A DNA stretch of 64,000 nt from Brachybacterium sp. EE-P12 (lineage in GTDB: Bacteria > Actinomycetota > Actinomycetes > Actinomycetales > Dermabacteraceae). The DNA lies in NCBI RefSeq assembly GCF_003711805.1, contig NZ_QXCP01000009.1, positions 310,001-374,000 on the forward strand. Direction: 5' to 3'. Below the pieces are notes generated by a model. It saw nothing but the letters and a program-made list of their open reading frames with translations. It was not told where the DNA came from and searched no databases. The position numbers and the translations under genes were made by a program. This document shows, one piece after another, positions 27,458-35,553 of this stretch. The number at the start of each line of letters is the position of its first letter. Within the stretch, counting starts at the first letter, position 1.

Positions 27458-28581
27458 GCCGCGCAAATGGGGAGGGCAGCATCTACCGGCGCACAGATGG
27501 TCGGTGGGCAGGTGCGGCGTACATCCTCACCCCGGACGGCACCCGCAAGCGGAAGACTGCCTACGGGAAGACCCGCAAGGACGTCGCCACGAAACTCGCC
27601 GGCATGCAGGAGAAGTCCCGCTCTGGCATCGCTGCAACGCCCGGCCGCCTCACCTTGAAGGCCTTCTTGGAGTCGTGGATGCAGGACGTGCAGGAACCAC
27701 GTTTGAGCCCGGCGACCTACCAGACCTACGAGGGGTACATCCGGAACCACGTCGTGCCCGCGCTCGGGTCAAAGCCGCTGGGGCAGCTCACCGCTTCGGA
27801 TCTGAGGGAGTTCCTCGGCGCGAAGAGACGTGAGGGCAAGAGCGCCGCGACGGTCAAGCAGATCCACGCGATCATCCGCTCCGCACTCCAGCATGCAATG
27901 CGGGAAGACCTCGTCCCAAGGAACGTGGCGAAGCTGGTCGTGGTCTCCAATCCGGTGCGCAAGGAGGTCGAGCCGCTGACGCCGGAGGAGGCGAAGAAGC
28001 TTCTGAAAGCGGCGAAGGGTCACGATTGGGAAGCCTTGTGGACCCTTTACGTCGGGCTTGGGCTGCGACGGGGTGAAGCCCTCGGGCTCCGGTGGAGCGA
28101 CGTCGACCTCGAGAACGGTCGCCTGCGGATCGTGCAGTCCCTTCAGCGCTCCAGAGGCGAGCTGCGCCTAAAGAGCCCCAAGACGGACACCTCGCGCCGA
28201 CGGATCGTGCTTCCCGCCTTCTGCATCGACGCACTCACCCGTCACCGCACTTCCGAGCGAGAGAAGCTTGCTTCGCTCGGGCTGCCCGTTGGCCCGACAA
28301 CACTCGTCTTCACCTCCCAGGCCGGCACTCCGATCGAGCCCCGCAATGTGAACCGTGCCTTCGAGGCACTGCTGAAGAAGGCGGAGCTGCGCCGGGTCAA
28401 GCTGCATGACCTCCGCCATACCTGCGCCTCCCTGCTCCTCGCTGAAGGCGTCGCTCCGCGCGTCGTCATGGAACTGCTGGGGCACTCCGCCATCGCTGTC
28501 ACCATGAACTCTTATTCGCACGTCATTCCTGCATTGCAGGACGATTCCGCTCAGCGGATGGATGCCCTTTTCCGAGCCTAG
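27454..28581 (+). CDS. int: Tyrosine site-specific integrase
   Basis: 375 residues. The N-terminal arm-binding and SAM-like core-binding domains (TLKAFLESWMQDVQEPRLSP) precede a C-terminal catalytic domain. Its pentad includes Arg in LGLRRGEALGLRWSD, HDLRHTCASLL, LGHSAIAVT and the nucleophile Tyr in NSYSHV. It is the only recombinase in the island, so it is the best candidate for tRNA-Lys insertion and for the three att copies. Unusually, it sits 7.4 kb from the left att and 12.7 kb from the right att; such genes normally adjoin the att site. Confidence 0.93.
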   Translation: MSRANGEGSIYRRTDGRWAGAAYILTPDGTRKRKTAYGKTRKDVATKLAGMQEKSRSGIAATPGRLTLKAFLESWMQDVQEPRLSPATYQTYEGYIRNHVVPALGSKPLGQLTASDLREFLGAKRREGKSAATVKQIHAIIRSALQHAMREDLVPRNVAKLVVVSNPVRKEVEPLTPEEAKKLLKAAKGHDWEALWTLYVGLGLRRGEALGLRWSDVDLENGRLRIVQSLQRSRGELRLKSPKTDTSRRRIVLPAFCIDALTRHRTSEREKLASLGLPVGPTTLVFTSQAGTPIEPRNVNRAFEALLKKAELRRVKLHDLRHTCASLLLAEGVAPRVVMELLGHSAIAVTMNSYSHVIPALQDDSAQRMDALFRA

Positions 28582-28585
28582 TTTA

Positions 28586-28625
28586 CGAGGTTACGAGGTT
28601 ACGAGGTTACGACAGTGCGAGGTTA
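28586..28625 (+). repeat. Octamer direct repeats CGAGGTTA just after int
   Basis: Three head-to-tail CGAGGTTA units, a diverged unit CGACAGTG and a fourth CGAGGTTA, directly after the integrase stop. The 8-bp period is exact. It could be an iteron-like protein-binding array or the relic of a recombination junction. Confidence 0.85.
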
Positions 28626-28699
28626 CGGATTTCCGTCTGAACTTGCAAATGACTCTATCTGCGACCTATCTTTCATGGACTCACCAAGAGGAGATTTCC

Positions 28700-29200
28700 G
28701 TGAAGCATCCGCTCATACCATCCATCGAAGTGCTCGGTGCGCTTCCCTTGACCCACCTGAATGATCAGTCGATCTACGGGAACAGGGTTGAGCCGATCGC
28801 CCAACTCGACGCATACGACCGAGTCGCTGCTCGCCGGTACCAGAAGGAACTACCATCTCAGGTCCTCTATGTCGACCGCCTCCCAAGAAGATGCAGCAGG
28901 CCCGACTGCATCATCGGAGCTGGATTCATCGTCGCGTGGGCCACTCACCTCGGAGTCGCTCAGGGAGTCCTCCTCGAGGACTTCGACGACGCTTTGGAGT
29001 TCGGTCGGTTGGCGATGAAGGGATTTAATAGCGACCACTCCTTATTGTTTCGCGCCGCGTCGATCACAAAATGGAATCCCACCACTGAGATTGACGATAG
29101 ATCGATCGTCGTCGATGCAGAAGCTCTCGAGTGGCAGCCGGGGACGGAAGTGCAGTGGGCAAGCCCACTCGAGATCCACCCCGCCAAGCACTCGCGCTGA
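28700..29200 (+). CDS. Unrecognised 166-aa protein
   Basis: The GTG at 28700 has AGAGGAG six to seven bases upstream. The protein is soluble, with blocks such as EVLGALPLTHLNDQSIYG, SRPDCIIGAGFIVAWATHLG and GVLLEDFDDALEFGRLAMKG. No family is recognised. Base composition is less GC-rich than the chromosome. It precedes another small unknown gene by 40 bases in the same direction, so the two may form a cargo pair. Confidence 0.55.
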   Translation: MKHPLIPSIEVLGALPLTHLNDQSIYGNRVEPIAQLDAYDRVAARRYQKELPSQVLYVDRLPRRCSRPDCIIGAGFIVAWATHLGVAQGVLLEDFDDALEFGRLAMKGFNSDHSLLFRAASITKWNPTTEIDDRSIVVDAEALEWQPGTEVQWASPLEIHPAKHSR

Positions 29201-29240
29201 TTACAGCAATCTACAAATATTGCCAGTCAAGGTGAAGGAG

Positions 29241-29681
29241 ATGAACTACGTGGTCTTGAGGCATCCGATCGGGGTTATTGACCGTGAGTCGATTCCATGG
29301 GAGTTGTTCAACGGGCCGGCTTACGAGGTCGAGACGCTGCCCGCAGAGTCAGACAGCGAAGTTACCGTCGAGCACTGCTTCATCGCGTCGGCGTCGTTCG
29401 GCGCCGGTAGCTGCTGTGCGCTGCCCTTCGCTGACATCGCGAGCGCTCGAGCATTCCTCGGAGCTGCGAAACAGACCTCGCTGGTCGATGGAGATGCCTA
29501 CCTGACCATCTACCGTGCGGCGATCGTATGGGCGGGAATCCCTGGGCTGACGCTGCAGTCAACCGTGCTGCTCGCAGATGCTTGGCTCGACGCTGATGAG
29601 CTAGCGTCCCGCGATGAGTGGCGACACTTCGCTAACCCGGCGGCCGCTGCAATCGGTCCTTTTTCGCGTCCGGCGCGGTGA
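29241..29681 (+). CDS. Unrecognised 146-aa protein
   Basis: Starts MNYVVLRHPIGVIDRESIPW. The body is acidic with hydrophobic strands (VEHCFIASASFGAGSCCALP, DGDAYLTIYRAAIVWAGIPG). The AAGGAG before the ATG at 29241 has no spacer, so an upstream GTG (29232) or TTG (29220) may be the real start. No family is recognised. It follows the 166-aa gene closely. Confidence 0.5.
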   Translation: MNYVVLRHPIGVIDRESIPWELFNGPAYEVETLPAESDSEVTVEHCFIASASFGAGSCCALPFADIASARAFLGAAKQTSLVDGDAYLTIYRAAIVWAGIPGLTLQSTVLLADAWLDADELASRDEWRHFANPAAAAIGPFSRPAR

Positions 29682-30181
29682 GCACGGCGGATCACGGAGT
29701 CGGGAGCGTGGTTTGTAGGAGCACATCGATCGTAGGCCCCGCGACGCGCCATGTTCGGTGGCACTCAGCCGCGGCTGGCAGCAGACGCCACGAGTTTGAG
29801 TCGCGGCAGCTCAACCCTCCCGCTCGTAGGCATCCTCCCGACTCTGCGTTTCAGTCGACGCGCTTGACTTCTGTAGGTTCTCGGCAAGTTGGCATCACCC
29901 AAGTAGCTGAGTACCAGCTGATCCCGCACCCAAGTTCATACCCCCAAGGTGTAAAGACGAGTGCTACCCTCCGGGGGTACCTGTGGGGACGGCGTCAAGC
30001 CTCAGCTAAATCCTCGGGCGGGGTTGCCCATCGCTGTTCTGCTGGGCCGTCCAGGACCGTAGGTTGATCTCGCCGTCCCGACATGAGCCGTCACCTTGTT
30101 GCTCGTTCCGCTGTCGCTGGGGCACAGACGCATTCATCGACTCCCTCTCGTATCGAGGAGGGAAAATTACGGAGTAGAACC
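29682..30181. other. 500-bp leader region before the NlpC/P60 gene
   Basis: No convincing gene. It contains two CsoR-like boxes (29939-29979). The 200 bases after them may form a long structured leader. A GGAG lies before the next ATG. Confidence 0.5.
29939..29979. promoter_or_regulatory. Two CsoR-like copper operators
   Basis: TACCCCCAAGGTGTA (29939-29953) and TACCCTCCGGGGGTA (29965-29979). Each matches 13 of 15 positions of the perfect box TACCCCCCAGGGGTA found before the CopB gene. Their starts are 26 bp apart. They lie about 200 bp upstream of the NlpC/P60 gene. Confidence 0.5.
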
Positions 30182-31015
30182 ATGGCCCAGAACAACACCC
30201 ACCGCGCCTTCGGCCGCGCTGTCACCCCCGTCGGGACCGCTGGCCGCGCTCTGCGGGGCACCGGCGGTGCCGCTGTGCTCGGCACGGTCGTGATCGGCTC
30301 CGCATTACTCGCGGGCCCCGCGCAGGCCGCCCCCGCCGTCTCGCCCGCCGCACCGGCCGTTGCTGCGCAGGCTGCCGCACCCGCGGCGCCGGCTCCTGCC
30401 CATGCGACGTCTGTACTGGCCGCCGAGAAGCTGCGGTGGGGTTCGCAGGGCTCTGCCGTGGAACAGCTCCAGACCACGCTCAATGAGCATGGTGCCTCGC
30501 TGGCCGTCGACGGCAAGTTCGGCAAGCTCACCCATGGGGCCGTGAAGGATTTCCAGGGCACGCACGACCTGAAGGTCGACGGCGTGGTGGGCCCCGAGAC
30601 GCGCGGTGCACTGAACGGCGGCGGCGCTTCCATCTCGGGCGGCGGGACCTCTGCTCCCGCCCCGACACACTCTGCGACGAACTCGCAGAAGGCAATCGTC
30701 GACGCCGCGCGCAGCCAGATCGGTGCCTCGTACTCGTGGGGCTCCTCCAAGCCGGGTGTCAGCTTCGACTGCTCGGGCCTGAGCTCGTACGCATACAAGC
30801 AGGCCGGTATCGACCTGCCCCGTACTTCGTCGCAGCAGGTTGCGGCCGGCACCACGATCTCGAAGTCCGAGGCCCAGCCGGGTGACTTGGTCGTGTGGCC
30901 CGGCCACCTCGGCATCTACGCCGGCGGCGACACGATCATCGACGCGGGACGCACCCCGGGTGCCGTCACCGAGCGGACCATCTGGGGTTCGCCGACCTTC
31001 GTCACCTTCCGCTGA
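30182..31015 (+). CDS. Secreted NlpC/P60 peptidoglycan hydrolase with peptidoglycan-binding domain
   Basis: 277 residues. The signal peptide runs to about residue 45 (AVLGTVVIGSALLAGPAQAA) and is followed by an Ala/Pro-rich linker. A PG_binding_1 domain follows (WGSQGSAVEQLQTTLNEHGA, DGVVGPETRGALNGG). A second linker leads to the C40 peptidase domain: GASYSWGSSKPGVSFDCSGL with the catalytic Cys, the His in WPGHLGIYAGG, and a following polar site. It would cleave stem peptides outside the cell. In an AICE it may open the wall for transfer, but two copper-type operators upstream hint at a metal-responsive role. Confidence 0.9.
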   Translation: MAQNNTHRAFGRAVTPVGTAGRALRGTGGAAVLGTVVIGSALLAGPAQAAPAVSPAAPAVAAQAAAPAAPAPAHATSVLAAEKLRWGSQGSAVEQLQTTLNEHGASLAVDGKFGKLTHGAVKDFQGTHDLKVDGVVGPETRGALNGGGASISGGGTSAPAPTHSATNSQKAIVDAARSQIGASYSWGSSKPGVSFDCSGLSSYAYKQAGIDLPRTSSQQVAAGTTISKSEAQPGDLVVWPGHLGIYAGGDTIIDAGRTPGAVTERTIWGSPTFVTFR

Positions 31016-31040
31016 CCGCACGCCACAACGCCAGCGCAGC

Positions 31041-31069
31041 GGGAGCCTCGACCACCGGTCGGGGCTCCC
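31041..31069. terminator. Bidirectional hairpin terminator
   Basis: GGGAGCCTCGACC ... GGTCGGGGCTCCC hairpin between the convergent NlpC/P60 and copper-storage genes. Confidence 0.6.
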
Positions 31070-31091
31070 TCTGCGTGCAGAGGCAGCGTCG

Positions 31092-31502
31092 TCAGCTGAT
31101 CGAGGCCAGCAGCTCGGTGCAGGTCTGCTCGCAGCGACGGCAAGCCTGGGCGCAGATCTTGCAGTGTTCGTGCATTTCGGCGTGCTTCTCGCACTCCCCG
31201 GCGCAGGACTGGCACGCCGCCTGACACGCCTCGAGCAGTGCACGGTTGAGGGCGACGTTCTTACCCGTCTGACGGGAGAGGACCCGGCCGGTCGTCTCGC
31301 AGACGTCGGCGCAGTCCTGGTTCCGTCGGACGCACTGGGTCAACTCCGCCACCATTTCCTCGGCCAAGCAGGCGTCCGCGCAGGCGGTGCAGGTCTGGGC
31401 GCACTCGAAGCAGGCCTCGATGCATGCGGCGAGCTTCTGCTGGTCGATGGTGCCGAGGCCCTTCGGGTAGGTCTGAAGCATTGAGGCGACGTGATGGTTC
31501 AT
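31092..31502 (-). CDS. Four-helix-bundle copper-storage protein (Csp/DUF326)
   Basis: 136-residue Cys-rich protein in the layout of Csp3-type cytosolic copper stores. Repeated Cys pairs spaced three to four apart line each helix: ACIEACFECAQTCTACADAC, QCVRRNQDCADVC, ACQAACQSCAGECEKHAEMH and CKICAQACRRCEQTCTELL. No signal peptide is seen (MNHHVASMLQTYPKGLG). Such bundles bind many Cu(I) ions inside the helix core. It is divergent from the ydhK-cueP-tlpA-ccdA operon and fits the copper cargo. Confidence 0.9.
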   Translation of the reverse strand: MNHHVASMLQTYPKGLGTIDQQKLAACIEACFECAQTCTACADACLAEEMVAELTQCVRRNQDCADVCETTGRVLSRQTGKNVALNRALLEACQAACQSCAGECEKHAEMHEHCKICAQACRRCEQTCTELLASIS

Positions 31503-31655
31503 GGTCGTGCTCCTTCTCGTTCCGAACAGACCGCGGATACCGGCCCGCTCTGACGACGGTAGCCGGGGCGTCACCAATGACGGAAGCGAGCAGACCGTTC
31601 GTTCGCAGGCAGTGCGGGCCGACTGGTCAGCGCTGTGCTCAAGAAGTCCAAACCT

Positions 31656-31674
31656 GACCTTGAGGAGACCTTGA
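31656..31674 (+). promoter_or_regulatory. Direct repeat GACCTTGA with 11-bp period, candidate response-regulator site
   Basis: Two perfect GACCTTGA units start 11 bp apart, 50 bp before the ydhK start. One-turn direct repeats are typical OmpR-family targets. A related pair occurs before the operon at 36,429. Confidence 0.4.
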
Positions 31675-31722
31675 TCTGAGGGTCGTAGGCTGGCGCAAAA
31701 TGTCCTCTGACTAGGAGTAATA

Positions 31723-32307
31723 ATGCGTTCTCGTCGCTCTTTCGGCCGTCTCGCGGCCGTCGTCTTCACCGGTGCGATTGTGTTTGCCGGATGCACCGAC
31801 AACGGGTCTGACGACGGTCAGACGTCCGGTGGGTCCGAAGCATCGGAGGCGTCCGATGGTGGTGGCCACGGGGGCATGGAGCACCCGATGGATGGCGGCC
31901 CTGCGCCTGAGGGGATGGTGCCTGCGGAGGATCCCGAGTTCCCAGTCGGCACAGAGGTGACGCTCACGGCGGACCACATGGAGGACATGGAGGGAGCGAC
32001 AGCGACGATCTCCGGTGCCTTCGACACCACGACCTACTCGGTCAGCTTCACCCCGACCGACGGCGGCGAGCCGGTCACTGACCACAAGTGGGTCGTCCAT
32101 GAGGAGCTCGAGAACCCGGGCAAGGCACCGCTGGCAGAGGGCACCGAGGTGGTCATCACCGCTGATCACATGGCGGGTATGGAGGGTGCTGAAGCCACCA
32201 TCGACAGTGCCACCGAGGAGACTGTGTACATGGTCGACTACGAGGCCGACGGGATGATGATGACGAACCACAAGTGGGTCGTCGAGAGCGAGATCGAGCC
32301 TGCGTGA
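31723..32307 (+). CDS. YdhK family lipoprotein
   Basis: 194 residues. The lipoprotein signal ends in VFTGAIVFAGC. A Met/His-rich stretch follows (GGHGGMEHPMDGGPAPEGM), then two tandem copies of the YdhK (DUF1541) unit: GTEVTLTADHMEDMEGATAT with TDHKWVVHEEL, and GTEVVITADHMAGMEGAEAT with TNHKWVVESEI. The protein is exported and probably binds copper outside the membrane. AGGAG precedes the ATG. The stop overlaps the CueP start by one base. Confidence 0.9.
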   Translation: MRSRRSFGRLAAVVFTGAIVFAGCTDNGSDDGQTSGGSEASEASDGGGHGGMEHPMDGGPAPEGMVPAEDPEFPVGTEVTLTADHMEDMEGATATISGAFDTTTYSVSFTPTDGGEPVTDHKWVVHEELENPGKAPLAEGTEVVITADHMAGMEGAEATIDSATEETVYMVDYEADGMMMTNHKWVVESEIEPA

Positions 32308-32960
32308 TGACCACCCCGTCGAGCCCTCGAAGTGCATTCGCCTCCTCCGGGGATGGGCCGCGTCGTCGCACTGTGCGGCTGCCCCGGCGATCGGTCTTGA
32401 TCGGTGCTGGCTTGTTCCCGCTCGTGGTCGCCGGTTGCGGGACCGGCGGGTCCGAGCCCGCATCCGTCACGAGTGATCAGGAGTTGCTCCAGGAACATGG
32501 CTTCGCCGACGCGGACGCGCACGAGATCATCGACAGGCTCGAAGCGCTCCCGGTGGCTGAACGACCGCAGGACCTGATCGCCAGCGTCACCGCGACGTCT
32601 CTTCAGCTCCAAGACGATGCAGGGCGAGAGGCCGAGCTGCCCCTTCCCGAGGACCAGTTCTACTTGTCGGTGGCCCCGTTCGTGGAGACCACCCACGAGT
32701 GCGCCTTCCACAGCCTGACCACCTGCCGCGGGGAACTGCGCAGCCGCGAGCTCACTGTGAGCGTGGTCGACAGCGGCTCGGGCGACGTCCTTGCGGAGGG
32801 CCCTCGCACCACGCATGACAACGGGTTCCTCGGTCTCTGGCTGCCGCGCGGGATCACCGCGGAGCTCACGTGCACCCTCGAGGACTACACAGGGACCGCG
32901 TCCATCTCGACCCAGGCGGAGGATGATCTGACCTGTCTGACCAGTCTCCAATTGACGTGA
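32307..32960 (+). CDS. CueP family periplasmic-type copper-binding protein
   Basis: 217 residues with a twin-Arg/lipoprotein-like leader (RRSVLIGAGLFPLVVAGCG). The CueP core is clear: QELLQEHGFADADAHEIIDR, then HECAFHSLTTCRGEL with its conserved Cys pair, and a C-terminal LTCTLEDYTGTASISTQAED with another Cys at DLTCLTS. CueP binds copper in the envelope and supplies it to other proteins. It is coupled to ydhK in front, and the next thioredoxin-like gene starts inside its stop. Confidence 0.88.
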   Translation: MTTPSSPRSAFASSGDGPRRRTVRLPRRSVLIGAGLFPLVVAGCGTGGSEPASVTSDQELLQEHGFADADAHEIIDRLEALPVAERPQDLIASVTATSLQLQDDAGREAELPLPEDQFYLSVAPFVETTHECAFHSLTTCRGELRSRELTVSVVDSGSGDVLAEGPRTTHDNGFLGLWLPRGITAELTCTLEDYTGTASISTQAEDDLTCLTSLQLT

Positions 32961-33615
32961 GCAGGCGAAACACCCGGTCCGCCTTCTGGCACTCGGTGGT
33001 CGGCCCAGCTGGGCGGAGCGTCACACCAGGCCTGAGTCGTCGGACCACGCTCCGACTGGGCGGGAGCCTGCTCGTCCTCGCCCCCGTCCTTGCGGCGTGC
33101 AGCAATTCCTCAGATGTGGCGAGTGAGGCGAACGCCGGGTACGTCTCCGGCGATGGCGTCGTCGTCGAGATCCCCCCAGAGGGACGCGCCGATCCTCTGG
33201 CGATCCAGGGAACCACCTACGACGGCGACGACTTCGACTCCACGGCGCTGCGCGGCGCACCCTTGGTGCTCAACATCTGGTACGCCTCGTGTCCACCATG
33301 CCGGCTCGAAGCCCCCGCGCTGAAGGCCGTGCATAGCGAATACAACGCCCGGGAGTGGCATTCATGGGCGTGAACACCCGCGACCAAGCGGGGCCGGCCG
33401 CCGCGTTCGAAACGACCTTCGGCATCACCTACCCCTCGATCCCCGATCCCGACGGAGTCGTCATCTCTTCCATGGACGGCAGCGTCTCGCCCAACGCCGT
33501 CCCCACGACTTTGATCCTGGATGCTGAAGGACGAGTAGCCGCCCGGATCACGGGCGCGGCCAACCAGAGCACCCTCGAGAGCCTCCTGGATACCGTGCTG
33601 GCGGAGGCCGCCTGA
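32957..33615 (+). pseudogene. TlpA-like thioredoxin lipoprotein, frameshifted
   Basis: The first frame (32957-33373) gives a lipoprotein leader (LGGSLLVLAPVLAACSN) and the thioredoxin active site VLNIWYASCPPCRLEAP. It then slips at about 33,350 (EYNAREWHSWA, stop). The following frame supplies the rest: AFMGVNTRDQAGPAAAFE, then SVSPNAVPTTLILDAEGRVA and the C-terminal helix. One missing base in GCCCGGGAGTGG would restore a single TlpA-like protein. It is the electron-accepting partner expected for the CcdA that overlaps its stop. Confidence 0.8.
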
Positions 33616-34382
33616 TGGGTGAACTGTTCGCCACCACCGTGCTGAGCGGACCCCTGGCCGCAGCCCTGCTGCTGTCGATCGTGGCTGGTCTGGTCGCGTT
33701 TCTGTCTCCGTGCGTGCTTCCTGTGGTCCCCGGCTACCTCGGATACATCACCGGGCTCACAGGACAGAACGCCGGGCCGTGCCGTACCGGCGATCCTGGG
33801 GAACGGCCATGGCGCCTGGTCACCGGAGCGGTGCTGTTCGTCGCGGGCTTCACTACGGTGTTCCTGGTCATCGGCGGCTTCGTCGGTGCACTCGGGTCAT
33901 TGATGATTCAGTACGCAACAGCGATCAATCGGATCTCCGGGGTGCTGGTGATCCTCATGGGCCTGGTGTTTGTGGGAATCTTCCCCCGCCTCTCCGGTGA
34001 GAAACGGATCCGGAAGCGCCCCGATGCCGGACTCGCCGGTGCCCCGTTGCTCGGGATCACGTTCGGCTTCTCGTGGACCCCGTGCATCGGGCCGACGTTC
34101 GCCGCAGTCGCGGCGCTCAGCCTCGGGGAGGCCTCCGCCAGTCGCGGCGCTCTCCTGGCTTTCGGCTATGCGATCGGGCTCGGGATCCCGTTCATCCTCT
34201 TCGCTCTCGTGTTTCGGCGTGCCCTGGGCATCTCCCGAGCGTTGTCCCGGCATCGCCGGACGCTCCAGATCGTCGGTGGCTCCGTGCTCATCGCCATCGG
34301 ACTCCTGCTGGTCACCGGCGTGTGGGAGCAGTGGATGGCATTGCTGCAGGTGCGGATCGGCACCTTCACCACGATCGTCTGA
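33615..34382 (+). CDS. ccdA: Cytochrome c biogenesis / disulfide transporter CcdA
   Basis: 255-residue polytopic membrane protein of the CcdA/DsbD family. The two redox Cys motifs are VAFLSPCVLPVVPGYLGYI and FGFSWTPCIGPTFAAVAAL. Six helices are predicted. It passes reducing power from cytosolic thioredoxin to extracytoplasmic TlpA-like proteins. Its start overlaps the stop of the tlpA-like gene (TGATG), so the two act together, here probably to keep copper-site Cys of envelope proteins reduced. It ends the operon begun by ydhK. Confidence 0.93.
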   Translation: MGELFATTVLSGPLAAALLLSIVAGLVAFLSPCVLPVVPGYLGYITGLTGQNAGPCRTGDPGERPWRLVTGAVLFVAGFTTVFLVIGGFVGALGSLMIQYATAINRISGVLVILMGLVFVGIFPRLSGEKRIRKRPDAGLAGAPLLGITFGFSWTPCIGPTFAAVAALSLGEASASRGALLAFGYAIGLGIPFILFALVFRRALGISRALSRHRRTLQIVGGSVLIAIGLLLVTGVWEQWMALLQVRIGTFTTIV

Positions 34383-34384
34383 GA

Positions 34385-34414
34385 GCTGAGCCCGCCGTAC
34401 GCGGCCGGCTCAGC
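34385..34414. terminator. Hairpin terminator between ccdA and the sensor kinase
   Basis: GCTGAGCC ... GGCTCAGC stem between convergent genes; the second arm overlaps the kinase stop. Confidence 0.45.
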
Positions 34415-35549
34415 GATCAGTGATCGCTCGCGGCAACCGTATGGTGAAGGTGGCGCCCCGTCCTGGGCCCTCACTGGCCGCGGCCACGGTCCCGCCGTGC
34501 GCATCGACCAGGGCTCGACTGATCGTCAGGCCGATGCCTGAGCCGGAGTTGTCACGGGTGCGTGAGCTGTCGGCGCGGAAGAACCGTTCGAACAGGCGTG
34601 ACCGGTCCTCATTGGTGAAGCCTTCGCCGTCGTCCGCTACCGTGATCTCCACCGTGCTGCCGTGGGTGGCTGCCGAGACCGTGACGGTGCCTCCGGGGGA
34701 AGTGTGCCGTAGAGCGTTGCTCAGCAGGTTTCCGAGGACTTGGGCGAGGCGGTCCGGGTCCGCGTGGATCGTCACGGAGTGGGGCAGGGCCGTTTCTCGT
34801 CGTAGTGCCACGCCCGCTGTCTCGAACCGTTCATCCCATGCCGGGAGTATCGACTCCAGCAGGTCGTCGACGGTGAGGGGGTGCAGCTGTACCGGGAGCT
34901 GGCCCTCCTCGGCCCGGGACACTTCACTGATGTCGTCAGCCAGCCGCGAAAGTCGCATGGTCTGGCTGGCGAGGATGGGCATGGCTGCCTCCGGCTCGAT
35001 GACGCCATCGGCCATGGCCTCGTGATGTGCCGAGAGGGTGGCGATGGGGGTGCGCAGCTCATGGGCGAGGTCGGAGAGCAGTTGGCGTCGGGTCTCCTCG
35101 ACGGCGTCCAGGCGCGCTGCCATGTCGTTGAGCGTGGCGGCCAGGGAGTCGAGTTCGGTCCCGGCTCCGACGGAGGGCACGCGCGTGGAGTAGTGGCCGC
35201 GGGACAGTTCATCGACAGCCGAGGTGAGGCCGTGAAGCGTCTGGCGGAGTCGTCGTGCCAGGTTCCAGGTGACCAGGCCGGCGGCCAGGAGGGAGACCAC
35301 CAGTCCGACCCCGAGGGCAAGTGCGAGCGCGTCACGGTAGGCGCGTTCGATGTGGACGAGCTCGTCGCTGCCCACCGGGAGATCGGTCTGGAGCAGGTGG
35401 TAGTGGAAGACGGCGGGCCCGATGATCACCGTCAGCACCGTGATGGTGAGCGCGCCGGCGAGCAGCACGATGAGCTGGCCGATCATCAGGCGCGAGGCCA
35501 AGCTGGTGCTAGGGCGAACCGTTCGCACAGATGTATTCGGTGCGGTCAC
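34410..35549 (-). CDS. Sensor histidine kinase of the copper island
   Basis: 379 residues with GTG start at 35549, four bases after the response-regulator stop. TM1 is MIGQLIVLLAGALTITVL, then a short outside loop of about 45 residues and TM2 (ALGVGLVVSLLAAGLVTW). A HAMP linker and the HisKA box DLAHELRTPIATLSAHH (phospho-His) follow. The ATPase has N box NLLSNALRHTSPGG, G1 VADDGEGF and G2 GSGIGLTISRA. The small sensor loop fits metal sensing. Signal identity is inferred from the surrounding copper genes. Confidence 0.93.
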   Translation of the reverse strand: MTAPNTSVRTVRPSTSLASRLMIGQLIVLLAGALTITVLTVIIGPAVFHYHLLQTDLPVGSDELVHIERAYRDALALALGVGLVVSLLAAGLVTWNLARRLRQTLHGLTSAVDELSRGHYSTRVPSVGAGTELDSLAATLNDMAARLDAVEETRRQLLSDLAHELRTPIATLSAHHEAMADGVIEPEAAMPILASQTMRLSRLADDISEVSRAEEGQLPVQLHPLTVDDLLESILPAWDERFETAGVALRRETALPHSVTIHADPDRLAQVLGNLLSNALRHTSPGGTVTVSAATHGSTVEITVADDGEGFTNEDRSRLFERFFRADSSRTRDNSGSGIGLTISRALVDAHGGTVAAASEGPGRGATFTIRLPRAITDR

Positions 35550-35553
35550 GAGC

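Noticed and set aside
29980..30181. c-di-AMP (ydaO-type) riboswitch before the NlpC/P60 gene
   Set aside because: Such riboswitches often precede these hydrolases, and CAGCTAAATCC looks slightly similar, but the conserved 5' core is not found.
34385..34440. A second regulatory RNA between ccdA and the kinase
   Set aside because: The only structure is a short hairpin better read as a terminator.
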